A stretch of DNA of 64,000 bases from Streptomyces sp. P3 (GCF_003032475.1 NZ_CP028369.1:3100001-3164000), one strand, 5' to 3'; counted from the first letter of the stretch, positions 41,588 through 51,311 are shown. The notes: generated by a model from the letters alone, not told the origin. Translations and numbers: made by a program.

Positions 41588-43144
41588 CTAGCCGGGCAGT
41601 TCGGCCGGGGGCGGCTCCTCGCCGAGGCCGGCGAGGGCGGCCCGGGCCGCCGGGCCGAACAAGGGGGAGAAATAGGGGTTGATCCGCAACGCCTCCTGGA
41701 GGTGCCGCCGCGCCGGGCCGTCCTTCCCCGACCCCCGCTCGATCACCGCGAGGTGGTGGAGGTACGGCGCGCTGTACACCGCGCCCCCGTGCACCCGGTC
41801 GGTGGCGATCGAGGCGAACCTCAGCGCCTCCTCGTCGTTCCCGGCCCGGTGCAGCGCCCAGCCCAGCGCGTCCGCGACGGCGACGCCCGGCTGGCGCCGC
41901 CACTCGGCCCGCAGCCGCCGTACCGCCGACGCCGGGTCCCCGTGGTCCGCCTCGAACCGGCCGAGCGTCAGCTGCCCGTCCACGCCACCGGCCGACTCCT
42001 GCCGGACCAGCGTCCGCAACCGGTCGTACTGCACCCGCGCCGCCCGGGCCCGACCCAGTGACTCGTACAGCTCGCCCAGCTCCAGCGCGTACTGCGGCAG
42101 CGGCTGCCGTTCCAGTGCCACCCGGTAGGCGCTCAGCGCCTCCGTCGTCCGCCCCAGTGCCGCCAGCGCCCTGCCCTGCCCGGCCTGCGCGGCCCGCTGG
42201 TCCGGGTCGAGCCGGACCGCCTCCTGGAAGTGCCGCAGCGCGTCCTCCCGCTCACCGCGCTCCCAGGCGAGCTGCCCGGCCCGCTCCAGCCACGCCGCCT
42301 GCTCGGCGGGGGAGACGGCGCCGGCCGCCGCGTCGGCCAGCGCGGCCTGCGCGTCCTCCCGCCGGCCCCGGTCCCAGTAGACGCCCGCCGCCCGACCCCG
42401 CACGGCGGGACCGGAGTGCAACGCCGTCAGCGCGTCCAGTGCCCGCAGCGCCGCCTTGTAGTCCCCCATCCCGGTGTACGCGTCGATGAGCTGCGGATAC
42501 GTCGTCCAGCGCTTGGGCGCCGCCTTGCGCGCGGCCTCACCCCAGCGCAGTGCGGCGGGGAAGTCCCGGCGGGCGTTGGCCAGCGCGGCCAGACCGCAGA
42601 GGGCGTCCGCGTTGCCCCGGGGGCGGGCCTTCAGCGAGTCCCGCAGCGCCCGCTCGGCCTTCGGATACAGGACGGCGACCTCGGCGGTGCGCCGGCCCTG
42701 CTCGAGGTACGCCGTGCCGAGCACCGCCCAGGACCGCGCGTCCTGGGGACGCTCCCGTACCGCCCGCTCCCGCTCCTCGACCAGCGCCGCCAGATCGGAC
42801 AGCGCGGCCGCCACCCCCGCCCGCACCGCCGAGCCCGCCCGCGCCCCCGGAGCCGCCGCCGGCGCGCCGCGTTCCGCCGGCCCCTCGCCGGGCAGGCACA
42901 CCAGCACCCCGCCGCCCAGCACCAGACACCCCACGAGCGAGCCGACGACCAGACGCCGCCGCCGACGCGCCCGGACGGCTTCCCCCGGAACCTCCCCGGC
43001 GGCCTCCCCGGCGGCTTCGTCGGAGGCCTCTGCGACGGGCCCTCCGGCGGCTGCCGCGACGGCCCCGGCGACGGCCTCCGCAGGAGTCCCGTCGGGGGCG
43101 GTGCGCTCTTCGGCGGCGCGCTCCTCGTTCTCCATGGCGCTCAC
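41588..43144 (-). CDS. Membrane-anchored tetratricopeptide-repeat protein
   Basis: 518 residues. A cytoplasmic Ala/Glu-rich N-terminus ends in RARRRRR, then one transmembrane helix (LVVGSLVGCLVLGGGVLVCL) at about residue 70-90. The rest is TPR helices (SWAVLGTAYLEQGRRTAEVA, YPQLIDAYTGMGDYKAALRA, DALRHFQEAVRLDPDQRAAQ). A scaffold role is likely; partner unknown. GTG 43144 and ATG 43135 are both possible starts, neither with a good ribosome site. Confidence 0.75.
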   Translation of the reverse strand: MSAMENEERAAEERTAPDGTPAEAVAGAVAAAAGGPVAEASDEAAGEAAGEVPGEAVRARRRRRLVVGSLVGCLVLGGGVLVCLPGEGPAERGAPAAAPGARAGSAVRAGVAAALSDLAALVEERERAVRERPQDARSWAVLGTAYLEQGRRTAEVAVLYPKAERALRDSLKARPRGNADALCGLAALANARRDFPAALRWGEAARKAAPKRWTTYPQLIDAYTGMGDYKAALRALDALTALHSGPAVRGRAAGVYWDRGRREDAQAALADAAAGAVSPAEQAAWLERAGQLAWERGEREDALRHFQEAVRLDPDQRAAQAGQGRALAALGRTTEALSAYRVALERQPLPQYALELGELYESLGRARAARVQYDRLRTLVRQESAGGVDGQLTLGRFEADHGDPASAVRRLRAEWRRQPGVAVADALGWALHRAGNDEEALRFASIATDRVHGGAVYSAPYLHHLAVIERGSGKDGPARRHLQEALRINPYFSPLFGPAARAALAGLGEEPPPAELPG

Positions 43145-43233
43145 TGTGCGTCAGTACGACGACCGTGCGACGTCAGCCGGAGGGTCCCCGGACGGGGGTT
43201 CACACCGATGGCCCCCGGTGCGAACCTTTGATC

Positions 43234-44661
43234 ATGAGCCGTTGGGAAGCACCACCCGAAGACGTCACCCCGGCGACGCACGTCACCGCGGCGACCGACG
43301 TCCTGCTCGGCCGGCTGCGCGCCGGCCTGCCCGCCGGGTCCGTCCTCACCGACCCGGACGTCACGGCCTCCTACGCCAACGACATGGCCGGCTTCTGCCC
43401 GGCAGGCGTCCCGGCCGTGGTCGTGCTGGCGCGCACCGTCGAGGAGGTGCAGCACGTCCTGCGCACGGCGAGCGAGCTGCGCGTCCCGGTCGTCCCGCAG
43501 GGCGCCCGCACCGGCCTGTCCGGGGGCGCCAACGCCTCCGACGGCTGCATCGTCCTCTCCCTGACCGGGATGGACCGCATCCTCGAGATCAACCCGGTCG
43601 ACCGGATCGCCGTCGTCGAACCCGGCGTCGTCAACGCGGCCCTCTCGCGTGCCGTGGGCGAGCACGGCCTGTACTACCCGCCCGACCCGTCCAGCTGGGA
43701 GACGTGCACGATCGGCGGCAACATCGGCACCGCCTCGGGCGGTCTGTGCTGCGTGAAGTACGGGGTGACGGCCGAGTACGTCCTCGGACTCGACGTGGTG
43801 CTCGCCGACGGGCGGCTGATGTCCACCGGCCGCCGCACCGCGAAGGGCGTCGCCGGGTACGACCTCACGCGCCTGTTCGTCGGCTCCGAGGGCTCGCTGG
43901 GCGTCGTCGTGCGGGCCGTCCTGGCGCTGAGGCCACGACCGCCGCAGCAGTTGGTGCTGGCGGCCGAGTTCGCCTCCGGCGCCGCGGCCTGCGACGCGGT
44001 GTGCCGGATCATGGTGGGCGGGCACGTGCCGTCCCTCCTCGAGCTGATGGACCGCACGACCGTCCGGGCCGTCAACGCGCTGACCCGCATGGGCCTGCCG
44101 GAGACCACCGAGGCCCTGCTGCTCGCGGCCTTCGACACCCCCGACCCGGCCGCCGACCTCGCCGCCGTCGGCGCGCTGTGCGAGACGGCCGGCGCCGTCC
44201 GGGTGGTCCCCGCCGACGACGCCGCCGAGTCCGAACTCCTGCTCCAGGCAAGGCGGTCCTCGCTCGTCGCACTGGAGGCCGTCAAGGGCACGACGATGAT
44301 CGACGACGTGTGCGTGCCGCGCTCCAGACTCGGCGAGATGATCGAGGGCGTCGAACGCATCGCGCGCCGACACGGGCTGACCATCGGGGTCGTCGCCCAC
44401 GCCGGAGACGGCAACACCCACCCCACGGTCTGCTTCGACGCGGCGGACCTCGACGAGTGCCGGCGCGCCCGCGCGTCCTTCGACGAGATCATGGGCCTCG
44501 GCCTGGAACTCGGCGGCACCATCACCGGCGAGCACGGTGTCGGCCTGCTCAAGAAGGAGTGGCTGGCCCGCGAGATCGGGCCGGTGGGCGTCGAGATGCA
44601 GCGCGCCGTCAAAGCGGCCTTCGACCCGCTGGGCATCCTCAACCCGGGCAAGCTGTTCTGA
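43234..44661 (+). CDS. FAD-linked oxidase, glycolate oxidase GlcD / D-lactate dehydrogenase type
   Basis: 475 residues. The PCMH FAD-binding domain is marked by VPVVPQGARTGLSGGANASD and TIGGNIGTASGGLCCVKYG. The C-terminal FAD-oxidase domain contains VVAHAGDGNTHPTVCF and the terminal GEHGVGLLKKEWL with FDPLGILNPGKLF, which are diagnostic of D-2-hydroxyacid oxidoreductases. Substrate probably glycolate, D-lactate or D-2-hydroxyglutarate. No GlcE/GlcF partners adjoin it. ATG 43234. Confidence 0.9.
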   Translation: MSRWEAPPEDVTPATHVTAATDVLLGRLRAGLPAGSVLTDPDVTASYANDMAGFCPAGVPAVVVLARTVEEVQHVLRTASELRVPVVPQGARTGLSGGANASDGCIVLSLTGMDRILEINPVDRIAVVEPGVVNAALSRAVGEHGLYYPPDPSSWETCTIGGNIGTASGGLCCVKYGVTAEYVLGLDVVLADGRLMSTGRRTAKGVAGYDLTRLFVGSEGSLGVVVRAVLALRPRPPQQLVLAAEFASGAAACDAVCRIMVGGHVPSLLELMDRTTVRAVNALTRMGLPETTEALLLAAFDTPDPAADLAAVGALCETAGAVRVVPADDAAESELLLQARRSSLVALEAVKGTTMIDDVCVPRSRLGEMIEGVERIARRHGLTIGVVAHAGDGNTHPTVCFDAADLDECRRARASFDEIMGLGLELGGTITGEHGVGLLKKEWLAREIGPVGVEMQRAVKAAFDPLGILNPGKLF

Positions 44662-44706
44662 GACCGGGCACGCAGTTCCGGGCACCCCGGCTCCCGCCCC
44701 GGCGGC

Positions 44707-45183
44707 TCACTCACCGTCCCGGGACTCGTCCGACGGCCACGGGTCGCTCAGCCACAGGTCGTCCGCGGGCGTCGGGGCGAGCAGCTCGGCCAGCCCGTCG
44801 TCGATGCCGAGCCGGTCGCCCTCGGCGCCCGGGGGCACCACCCGCAGCGTCCGCTCCAGCCAGGCCGAGACCTGGGCCGCCGGCGCCTCCAGCAGGGCGT
44901 CGCCGTCGGGCGAGCTCAGCGCCATCAGCACCACGCTGCGCCCCTCCGACTTGGTCGGCCACACGCGTACGTCCCCGTAGCCGCACGGCCGGAACACGCC
45001 CTCCACCAGCAGCTCGCGGGCGAACGTCCAGCCCACCGGCTGCGCGGAGTTGATGTGGAAGGTCACGTGTACCGCGAACGGGTCGTCGCTGCGGTAGCCG
45101 AGCCGGGCCGGCACCGGGACGGCACGCTCCGGCGACAGGATCAGTCTGAGTTCCAGCTCGCGCTCCACCACGGTGTGCTGCAT
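44707..45183 (-). CDS. ssgG: SsgA-like sporulation/cell-division protein
   Basis: 158 residues. The SALP family core is clear: YRSDDPFAVHVTFHINSAQP, then VGWTFARELLVEGVFRPCGY and GDVRVWPTKSEGRSVVLMAL. SALPs control septum placement and spore-wall events in sporulating actinomycetes. Position near hpd matches S. coelicolor ssgG (SCO2924), which affects septum-site choice in aerial hyphae (recollection of order). ATG 45183 follows GAGAGGAG. The C-terminus is acidic with a WLSDPWPSDE motif. Confidence 0.9.
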   Translation of the reverse strand: MQHTVVERELELRLILSPERAVPVPARLGYRSDDPFAVHVTFHINSAQPVGWTFARELLVEGVFRPCGYGDVRVWPTKSEGRSVVLMALSSPDGDALLEAPAAQVSAWLERTLRVVPPGAEGDRLGIDDGLAELLAPTPADDLWLSDPWPSDESRDGE

Positions 45184-45288
45184 GTCGTTCTCCTCTCGTC
45201 GACGGACCCCGTTCGCGGCCCGTGGGCGGGCCCGTGAGTGGGCTCGTACGAGTGGAGAGGGGACAGCGCCGCAACCATTACGCGGATC

Positions 45289-45319
45289 TGCGGAAATTTT
45301 TTCTGCGGACTTTTCCGCA
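45289..45319. promoter_or_regulatory. Palindrome and half-site upstream of ssgG
   Basis: TGCGGA-CTTT-TCCGCA (45304-45319) plus an extra TGCGGA at 45289-45294, joined by a T-rich stretch (ATTTTTT), about 110 bp before the ssgG start. Likely regulator site, identity unknown. Confidence 0.5.
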
Positions 45320-45330
45320 CCCCCCGTACC

Positions 45331-45360
45331 GCACCGGCCCGCACCGCACCGGCCCGCACC
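45331..45360. repeat. 15-bp tandem duplication
   Basis: GCACCGGCCCGCACC is repeated perfectly at 45331-45345 and 45346-45360 in the ssgG/RDD divergent region. Confidence 0.75.
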
Positions 45361-45522
45361 GCGACCCTCCGAGTCCCCCGCGGACGGTTCCGAACGTGTG
45401 AAGAGCGTGCACGGGGTTGCCCGGAAAGGGGCGGGTAAGGCAGGACTGGCGGTGGGGCTTGCGTCCGTCTGATAGATGTGGAGCCCCCCATCCCACCCCC
45501 GAGCAGATACGGGACGACGGAC

Positions 45523-47130
45523 ATGAGCGCCCCAACCCCGGCACCCGGCGACGACAGGCCCCGCGAGGGGTACTACCCGGACCCGTCCATCCCTGGATAC
45601 GTCCGGTACTGGAACGGTTCCGCCTGGGTACCGGGCACCAGCCGGCCGGCGCCCACCGGCGGCCGCCCGCTCACGGCTCCGTCCGACGCGTCCGCGGCCC
45701 TCGTGGAGGAGACCGGCCCGCACTTCTTCGACGAGGACCCCGCACCGGCCGGTCCCGCACCGGCGAACCCGTACGGCGGCCACCCGGAGCCCGCCCCCGC
45801 GTGGGGCGCCGACCGCTCGCACCAGTCCGGCTTCGGCGGCGACCAGGACCGACGGGTCTCCTGGGGCGCCCCGCCGGCCGCCGACCCGAGGGTACCCTCG
45901 CCCGCCCAGGTCCAGCCCGAGGGCGTCTCGACGAGCACCGACGGCACGACGACGATCCCGCCCGCGGAGCCGGAGTCCGGCGCGGGCGCCGGGGAGGTGG
46001 TCTCCGGGGGCACGTTCGTCTTCCGCCGGCCTGCCGCGGGCGGCGGGGCAGCGGGGCCGGCCGCGGCACCGGCCGGCCCGGCCCCCTCCGCTCCCGTCGG
46101 CCACACCCCGGACCAGGGCACGGTCACCTTCCGCCCGCCGGCCCCGCGCACGGGCGGGCCCGACGGGCACCACCCGCCCGGCCTCCAGGGCCCGACGACC
46201 GCACCCGCAGCCGGCGCGGCCCCCGCGTCCCCCGGATTCGGAGCCGGCAAGGCGGCGGCCGACCGGGCGTCGTCCGCACCGGGACCGGGCGTCCGGGCTC
46301 CGCAGGGACCCGCGCAGATCCCGTCCCCGCAGAGCCCCGCGCAGGCCGCGGCGACGCCCGCCCCGCAGGGCCCCGGGTTCCCGCCCGCACCCTCCGCGGC
46401 GCGGCCCGCCCCCGCGCCGCCGTCGGCCCCGTCAGCACCTCAGCCGCCCGCTCCGGGCGTGCCCCACCAGCCCGCAGGCCCGGGCGCCGGCGCCGTGCCT
46501 CCCGCCCTGATGGCCGCGGGGTCCGGGGGCGGCCAGCCCTCCTGGGCGCAGCAGGTGCACCGGCTCACCGGCGCCGAGGACGGACCCGTCGCGCCCTGGA
46601 AGCCGCCGGTCGACGACATCTTCCAGGCGGCCGCCCGGCGTCAGGCCGAGGCCCGGCCCGCGGGCCTGGGCAAGCGGCTGGCCGCCCGTCTCGTGGACAC
46701 GCTCGTCCTCGCGGCCGTCACCGCGGGCGCCGCCCTGCCGCTCGGTGTGCGGGCCCTCGACCACGTCGACGAGAAGATCGACGCGGCCAAGCTGAGCGGA
46801 GAGACCGTCACCGTCTGGCTGCTGGACGGCACGACGTCGGTGTACCTGGGGATCGTCCTCGCCGTCCTGCTGGTGTTCGGGATCCTCTACGAGGCGCTGC
46901 CGACCGCCAAGTGGGGCCGCACGCTGGGCAAGAAGCTGCTCGGTCTCCAGGTGCGCGACATCGAGGGGGGCGAGCCGCCGTCCTACGGGGCGGCCCTGCG
47001 CCGCTGGTTGGTCTACAGCGTGCCCGGGCTGCTCGGCGTCGGCCTGGTGGGCGTCCTGTGGGGCCTGTTCGACAGGCCGTGGCGTCAGTGCTGGCACGAC
47101 AAGGCGGCGCACACGTTCGTCGCCGGCTGA
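45523..47130 (+). CDS. RDD-family membrane protein with DUF2510 and Pro-rich linker
   Basis: 535 residues. An N-terminal DUF2510 motif (GYYPDPSIPGYVRYWNGSAW) is followed by about 300 residues of Pro/Ala/Gly-rich disorder. A C-terminal RDD domain has several membrane helices: GLGKRLAARLVDTLVLAAVT starts it with the Arg-Asp pair, and WGRTLGKKLLGLQVRD is the second family motif. RDD proteins are thought to be transporters of ions or osmolytes; the role here is unknown. ATG 45523 chosen; GTG 45478 is possible. Confidence 0.82.
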   Translation: MSAPTPAPGDDRPREGYYPDPSIPGYVRYWNGSAWVPGTSRPAPTGGRPLTAPSDASAALVEETGPHFFDEDPAPAGPAPANPYGGHPEPAPAWGADRSHQSGFGGDQDRRVSWGAPPAADPRVPSPAQVQPEGVSTSTDGTTTIPPAEPESGAGAGEVVSGGTFVFRRPAAGGGAAGPAAAPAGPAPSAPVGHTPDQGTVTFRPPAPRTGGPDGHHPPGLQGPTTAPAAGAAPASPGFGAGKAAADRASSAPGPGVRAPQGPAQIPSPQSPAQAAATPAPQGPGFPPAPSAARPAPAPPSAPSAPQPPAPGVPHQPAGPGAGAVPPALMAAGSGGGQPSWAQQVHRLTGAEDGPVAPWKPPVDDIFQAAARRQAEARPAGLGKRLAARLVDTLVLAAVTAGAALPLGVRALDHVDEKIDAAKLSGETVTVWLLDGTTSVYLGIVLAVLLVFGILYEALPTAKWGRTLGKKLLGLQVRDIEGGEPPSYGAALRRWLVYSVPGLLGVGLVGVLWGLFDRPWRQCWHDKAAHTFVAG

Positions 47131-47208
47131 CCGGCGCCCGGCGGACCGGTACCCCGGACGGCCGCTCGCCGGATGCGGAGCCGGGGGGTTCGCGGTCGAC
47201 TCGGGGGC

Positions 47209-47910
47209 ATGACCAACGAACCGCCTCCCGGCTCCGGCGGCGGCGAGCCGCCGGAGGACGACCCGCTCAGGAAGCGGCCCCCGCGGCAGCCCCCGCACGA
47301 CCAGGGGCCGCCCCCGTACGGCCAGGGACAGGGCTCGCCGTACGACGCCCCGCGGGACCCGTACTCGGGCGCGTCGGGCGGCGGCGGACCTTACGGCGGT
47401 GGACCTTACGGAGGCGGCGGGGACGACCCCTACGGCGGTTACCCGGCGGATCCGCTCGCCGGTATGCCGCCGCTCGCCGACAGCGGCCGGCGCACGCTGG
47501 CCCGGATCATCGACATGGTCCTCGTCTTCGTCGTGGTGTCGCTGCTGGCGTGGGCCTTCGGGGTGGCGCAGTACACCGTGGACGCGGACCGGATCGAGTT
47601 CGGCAAGACCTTCGGCCGGGAGCTCGTCGCCGCGATCCTGTACGTCGCGTACGACACGGTCCTCACCGCCAGGACGGGGCAGACGCTGGGCAAGAGGTGG
47701 CTCGGCATGCGGGTGGCCGACCTCGACAACGGCTCGACGCCCTCCGCGCAGACGTCTTTGGTGCGAGCGCTGGTGCTGTGGGTGCCGTTCGCGTTCTGCT
47801 GCGCCTGTCTGTGGACGGCGGTCTGCGGCGGCTGGAGCTACTTCGACAAGCCCTACAAGCAGGGCCTGCACGACAAGGCGGCCAAGACGGTGGTGGTCGG
47901 CACCCGTTGA
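47209..47910 (+). CDS. RDD-family membrane protein
   Basis: 233 residues. Pro/Gly/Tyr-rich cytoplasmic N-terminus (about 85 residues, with GPYGGGPYGGG repeats), then an RDD domain: SGRRTLARIIDMVLVFVVVS and TGQTLGKRWLGMRVADLDNG. A paralogue of the preceding gene, 78 bp downstream, so probably a tandem duplication in one operon. Ends before a 20-bp terminator. Confidence 0.82.
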   Translation: MTNEPPPGSGGGEPPEDDPLRKRPPRQPPHDQGPPPYGQGQGSPYDAPRDPYSGASGGGGPYGGGPYGGGGDDPYGGYPADPLAGMPPLADSGRRTLARIIDMVLVFVVVSLLAWAFGVAQYTVDADRIEFGKTFGRELVAAILYVAYDTVLTARTGQTLGKRWLGMRVADLDNGSTPSAQTSLVRALVLWVPFAFCCACLWTAVCGGWSYFDKPYKQGLHDKAAKTVVVGTR

Positions 47911-48011
47911 GGCGGGGCGGGCAGAGCACCGGCCGCGGTCCGTGCGACGACGGCGGATCGACGGCCGAGACGGCGGTGCTGCGACGACGAGGCGGCGGTA
48001 CGACGAGACGG

Positions 48012-48058
48012 GGTACGACGAAGGGCCCGCGGCCGAAACGCGGGCCCTTCGTCGTACC
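48012..48058. terminator. Strong bidirectional terminator
   Basis: Perfect 20-bp arms (48012-48031 and 48039-48058) around a 7-base loop GCCGAAA, between the convergent RDD gene and the small membrane protein gene. Confidence 0.88.
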
Positions 48059-48070
48059 GTCGTGTGCGGG

Positions 48071-48406
48071 TCAGGGGGCTGTGGGCTCCCGGACGGGCTC
48101 GGGCGCGGAGGCGACCGAGGCCGGGACGGGCAGGGTCACGGACCTGGTCCCGGACGTGTGCGCGGGAACCGCGGCGGGCGCGGGCCGGCTCACGGACCGG
48201 GTCGCCGCGGAACGGGCGACGGGTGCTCGCGGGGGCTTCGGCGTCGGCACCGTCATGGCGACGAGTACGCCGAGGGCGACCGCGGCGACCACGACGACGA
48301 CGATCCCGGGGCCCGAACTGGTCTGTGACAGCAGCAGCATGGCGAGCGTCGAGAAGATGACGGTGCAGGAACCGTACGTGAGCTGTGCGACTGTCGGACG
48401 AGGCAT
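48071..48406 (-). CDS. Small two-helix membrane protein
   Basis: 111 residues from ATG 48406, set by GAGGAC 9 bases upstream. Two hydrophobic helices (GSCTVIFSTLAMLLLSQ and GIVVVVVAAVALGVLVAM) are joined by a short loop. The last 60 residues are Ala/Pro/Val/Arg-rich. It is divergent from the secreted protease across a 363-bp regulatory region. Function unknown. Confidence 0.7.
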   Translation of the reverse strand: MPRPTVAQLTYGSCTVIFSTLAMLLLSQTSSGPGIVVVVVAAVALGVLVAMTVPTPKPPRAPVARSAATRSVSRPAPAAVPAHTSGTRSVTLPVPASVASAPEPVREPTAP

Positions 48407-48621
48407 GGCAATCGTGTCCTCGGGAGCGGGGGCGGTCTCGACTCTATTCGGCTGCATGCCCGAGCGGAACGAACGGTAAGCGTGACCTAACCCACGGTGC
48501 CGGAGCACAGGGGGCGCACGGAGTCATGACGTCCACCAGGTGGACTGCTCGCGCGCCTGTGGGGGCTACGTCAAGTGTCCGTCACGTGTCCGCAATGCGA
48601 ACGCCGTCTCCTAATAATGCA

Positions 48622-48721
48622 CTTGACCTGTCCAAGTCAAGGTCTGTCTTTTCTTCTAAACCAGTAGTCAAATGGCGTCACTTGACTACACGCGTATAAC
48701 AGCGCGCGGACTTTCCTTGAC
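48622..48721. promoter_or_regulatory. Repeated CTTGAC palindromes upstream of the M6 protease
   Basis: CTTGAC-N8-GTCAAG (48622-48641), AGTCAA-N10-TTGACT (48666-48687) and a lone CTTGAC (48716-48721) in an A/T-rich region. TATAAC at 48695-48700 may be a -10. The protease start is at 48770. The pattern fits an operator for a dimeric regulator in the 48407-48769 intergenic region. Confidence 0.6.
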
Positions 48722-48769
48722 AGGAATCCCCCTACCGCGCGGGCTGACGCGTGCGTGGGAGGACATCAA

Positions 48770-51121
48770 GTGACCAGTAGATCCTGGACGTTCCGCACGG
48801 CCGCCACGGTCGTCGCACTCGCGGCGGCCACGGCGACGTTCACGACGTTCGCCGTGGCGCAGGCCGCCGAGAACAACTCGGCGCAGTCCCCGGCGGCGGG
48901 CCGGCACGACCCGCAGCCGGCCAAGGCCCGCCAGCACGACTTCGACGGGCCGCTCAGCAAGACGCAGGAGGCGCAGCGCGAGGAGGCGCTCAAGGAGGTC
49001 ATAGCCGGCCGGACGTCGGTCAAGGACCGCCACGGCTCGAAGGTCGTCCAGCTCAAGAGCAAGAAGGGCGACGGCAAGTACGTCGAACTCGGCCGCGAGA
49101 AGACCGACAAGATCTTCACGATCCTCGTCGAGTTCGGCGACCAGGTCGACAGCCGCTACGGCGGCACGCCCGGCCCGCTGCACAACCAGATAGCCAAGCC
49201 GGACCGCAAGCAGGACAACTCCACGGCCTGGCAGGCGGACTACGACCAGAAGCACTTCCAGGACCTGTACTTCGGCACCGGCAAGAACGCCGAGTCGCTC
49301 AAGAAGTACTACGAGAAGCAGTCCTCGGGCCGCTACTCGGTCGACGGCGAGGTGACCGACTGGGTCAAGGTCCCCTACAACGAGGCCCGCTACGGCTCCA
49401 ACAAGGCCAACACCGGCGCCTGGTACGCGGTCCAGGACGGCGTCAACGCCTGGGTCGCCGAGCGCGAGGCCGCCGGTGACACGGCCGCCGAGATCAAGGC
49501 GGAGCTGGCTCAGTACGACCAGTGGGACCGCTACGACTTCGACGGCGACGGCGACTTCAACGAGCCCGACGGCTACATCGACCACTTCCAGATCGTGCAC
49601 GCCGGCGAGGACGAGTCCGCGGGCGGCGGCGCCCAGGGCGAGGACGCCATCTGGGCCCACCGCTGGTACGCCTTCGGCACCGACGCCGGCTCCACCGGCC
49701 CGGACACCAACAGGCTCGGCGGCACCCAGGTCGGCGACACCGGCATCTGGGTCGGCGACTACACCATCCAGCCGGAGAACGGCGGCCTCGGTGTCTACGC
49801 GCACGAGTACGGCCACGACCTCGGCCTGCCGGACGAGTACGACACCTCCGGCGGCGGCGAGAACTCCACCGGCTTCTGGACGCTGATGTCCTCCGGTTCC
49901 TGGCTGGGCACCGGCAAGGAGACCATCGGTGACCTGCCCGGCGACATGAACGCCTGGGACAAGCTGCAGCTGGGCTGGCTCGACTACGACGTCGCCACGG
50001 CCGGCAAGAAGTCGAACCACACGCTGGGCGTCGCGGAGTACAACACCAAGAACCCGCAGGCCCTCATCGTCCAGCTGCCCGACAAGACGGTCACCACCGA
50101 AGTGGTCGCCCCGGCGCAGGGTGCGACGCAGTGGTGGAGCGGCAGCGGCAACGACCTGCGCAACTCCCTGTCCCGCTCGGTCGACCTGACCGGCAAGTCC
50201 GCCGCGAGCCTCACCCTCGACGGCTGGTGGGACATCGAGGCCGACTTCGACTACCTCTACACCGAGGTGTCCACCGACGGCGGCGCCAACTGGACGCCGG
50301 TCGACGGCAAGCTGGCCGACGGCAGCGCCATCACCCGTGACGGCAGCGGCAAGCCCGCCCTCACCGGCTCGGTCGCGGCCTACCAGAAGCTGACGTACTC
50401 GCTGGACGCCTACGCGGGCAAGAAGGTCGACCTGCGCTTCCGTTACCAGAGCGACGGCGGCGTGGCCCTGAAGGGCTTCGCGGCCGACGAGATCACGGTG
50501 ACCGCGGACGGCGCGACCCTCTTCTCCGACAACGCCGAGTCCCAGGACACCGCCTGGACGGCGAACGGCTTCTCCCGCATCGGCGCGTCCATCACGGACG
50601 ACTACCCGCAGTACTACATCGCCGAGAACCGCCAGTACACGTCGTACGACAAGACCCTCAAGGTCGGCCCGTACAACTTCGGCTTCTCGACGACCCGTCC
50701 GTCCTGGGTCGAGCACTACCCGTACCAGAACGGCCTGCTGATCTGGAAGTGGGACACCTCGCAGGCGGACGACAACACCAGCCAGCACAACGGCACGGGC
50801 CTGATCCTGCCCGTCGACGCGCACCCGACGCCGATGAAGTGGGCCGACGGCACGTACATGAACAGCCGGATCCAGTCCTTCGACTCGACCTTCGGCCGCG
50901 CCGCGACCGACGCGTTCACGCTGCACAAGGCGGGCGTCGCGACCAAGGTCAAGTCGCGCATCGGCATCCCGGTCTTCGACGACGGCACGTCCACGTACTG
51001 GGACCCGAAGACCCCGCTCGCGGGCGTGAAGGTCACTGACACCAACACCCGCATCAAGATCGTCAAGGAGCCGGCGGACGGCTCGACGATCAGCCTGCAG
51101 GTCGGACCGTCGGCGAAGTAG
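48770..51121 (+). CDS. Secreted M6 family metalloprotease (immune inhibitor A type)
   Basis: 783 residues. The signal peptide (FRTAATVVALAAATATFTTF, AVAQAA) directs export. The zinc site is HEYGHDLGLPDEYD (HExxHxxGxxD), His345 onward. A jelly-roll-like C-terminal region (LDGWWDIEADFDYLYTEVST) follows. A propeptide region precedes the catalytic domain. Extracellular protein degradation during growth or development is likely. GTG 48770 follows GGGAGGA by 6 bases. Promoter region contains paired palindromes; a 14-bp terminator follows. Confidence 0.93.
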   Translation: MTSRSWTFRTAATVVALAAATATFTTFAVAQAAENNSAQSPAAGRHDPQPAKARQHDFDGPLSKTQEAQREEALKEVIAGRTSVKDRHGSKVVQLKSKKGDGKYVELGREKTDKIFTILVEFGDQVDSRYGGTPGPLHNQIAKPDRKQDNSTAWQADYDQKHFQDLYFGTGKNAESLKKYYEKQSSGRYSVDGEVTDWVKVPYNEARYGSNKANTGAWYAVQDGVNAWVAEREAAGDTAAEIKAELAQYDQWDRYDFDGDGDFNEPDGYIDHFQIVHAGEDESAGGGAQGEDAIWAHRWYAFGTDAGSTGPDTNRLGGTQVGDTGIWVGDYTIQPENGGLGVYAHEYGHDLGLPDEYDTSGGGENSTGFWTLMSSGSWLGTGKETIGDLPGDMNAWDKLQLGWLDYDVATAGKKSNHTLGVAEYNTKNPQALIVQLPDKTVTTEVVAPAQGATQWWSGSGNDLRNSLSRSVDLTGKSAASLTLDGWWDIEADFDYLYTEVSTDGGANWTPVDGKLADGSAITRDGSGKPALTGSVAAYQKLTYSLDAYAGKKVDLRFRYQSDGGVALKGFAADEITVTADGATLFSDNAESQDTAWTANGFSRIGASITDDYPQYYIAENRQYTSYDKTLKVGPYNFGFSTTRPSWVEHYPYQNGLLIWKWDTSQADDNTSQHNGTGLILPVDAHPTPMKWADGTYMNSRIQSFDSTFGRAATDAFTLHKAGVATKVKSRIGIPVFDDGTSTYWDPKTPLAGVKVTDTNTRIKIVKEPADGSTISLQVGPSAK

Positions 51122-51147
51122 TCGGCATCTTCGCAGGTCAGAAGCGT

Positions 51148-51181
51148 ATCGGCGGCAACCCCCTGGCGGGTTGCCGCCGAT
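51148..51181. terminator. Terminator of the M6 protease gene
   Basis: Perfect 14-bp arms (51148-51161, 51168-51181, ATCGGCGGCAACCC on the left) with a 6-base loop, followed by CGTGTTT. Confidence 0.85.
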
Positions 51182-51311
51182 CGTGTTTAGGTGCCTCCTG
51201 TGCCTTCCTTATTGACAGCCCCATGGACACCAGCACCGACACGGACTCCGACCCGCACATCGCCGCCTCGAGCGCCGATGCCGATACCGACGCGCACGGG
51301 GGTGTGACCGC

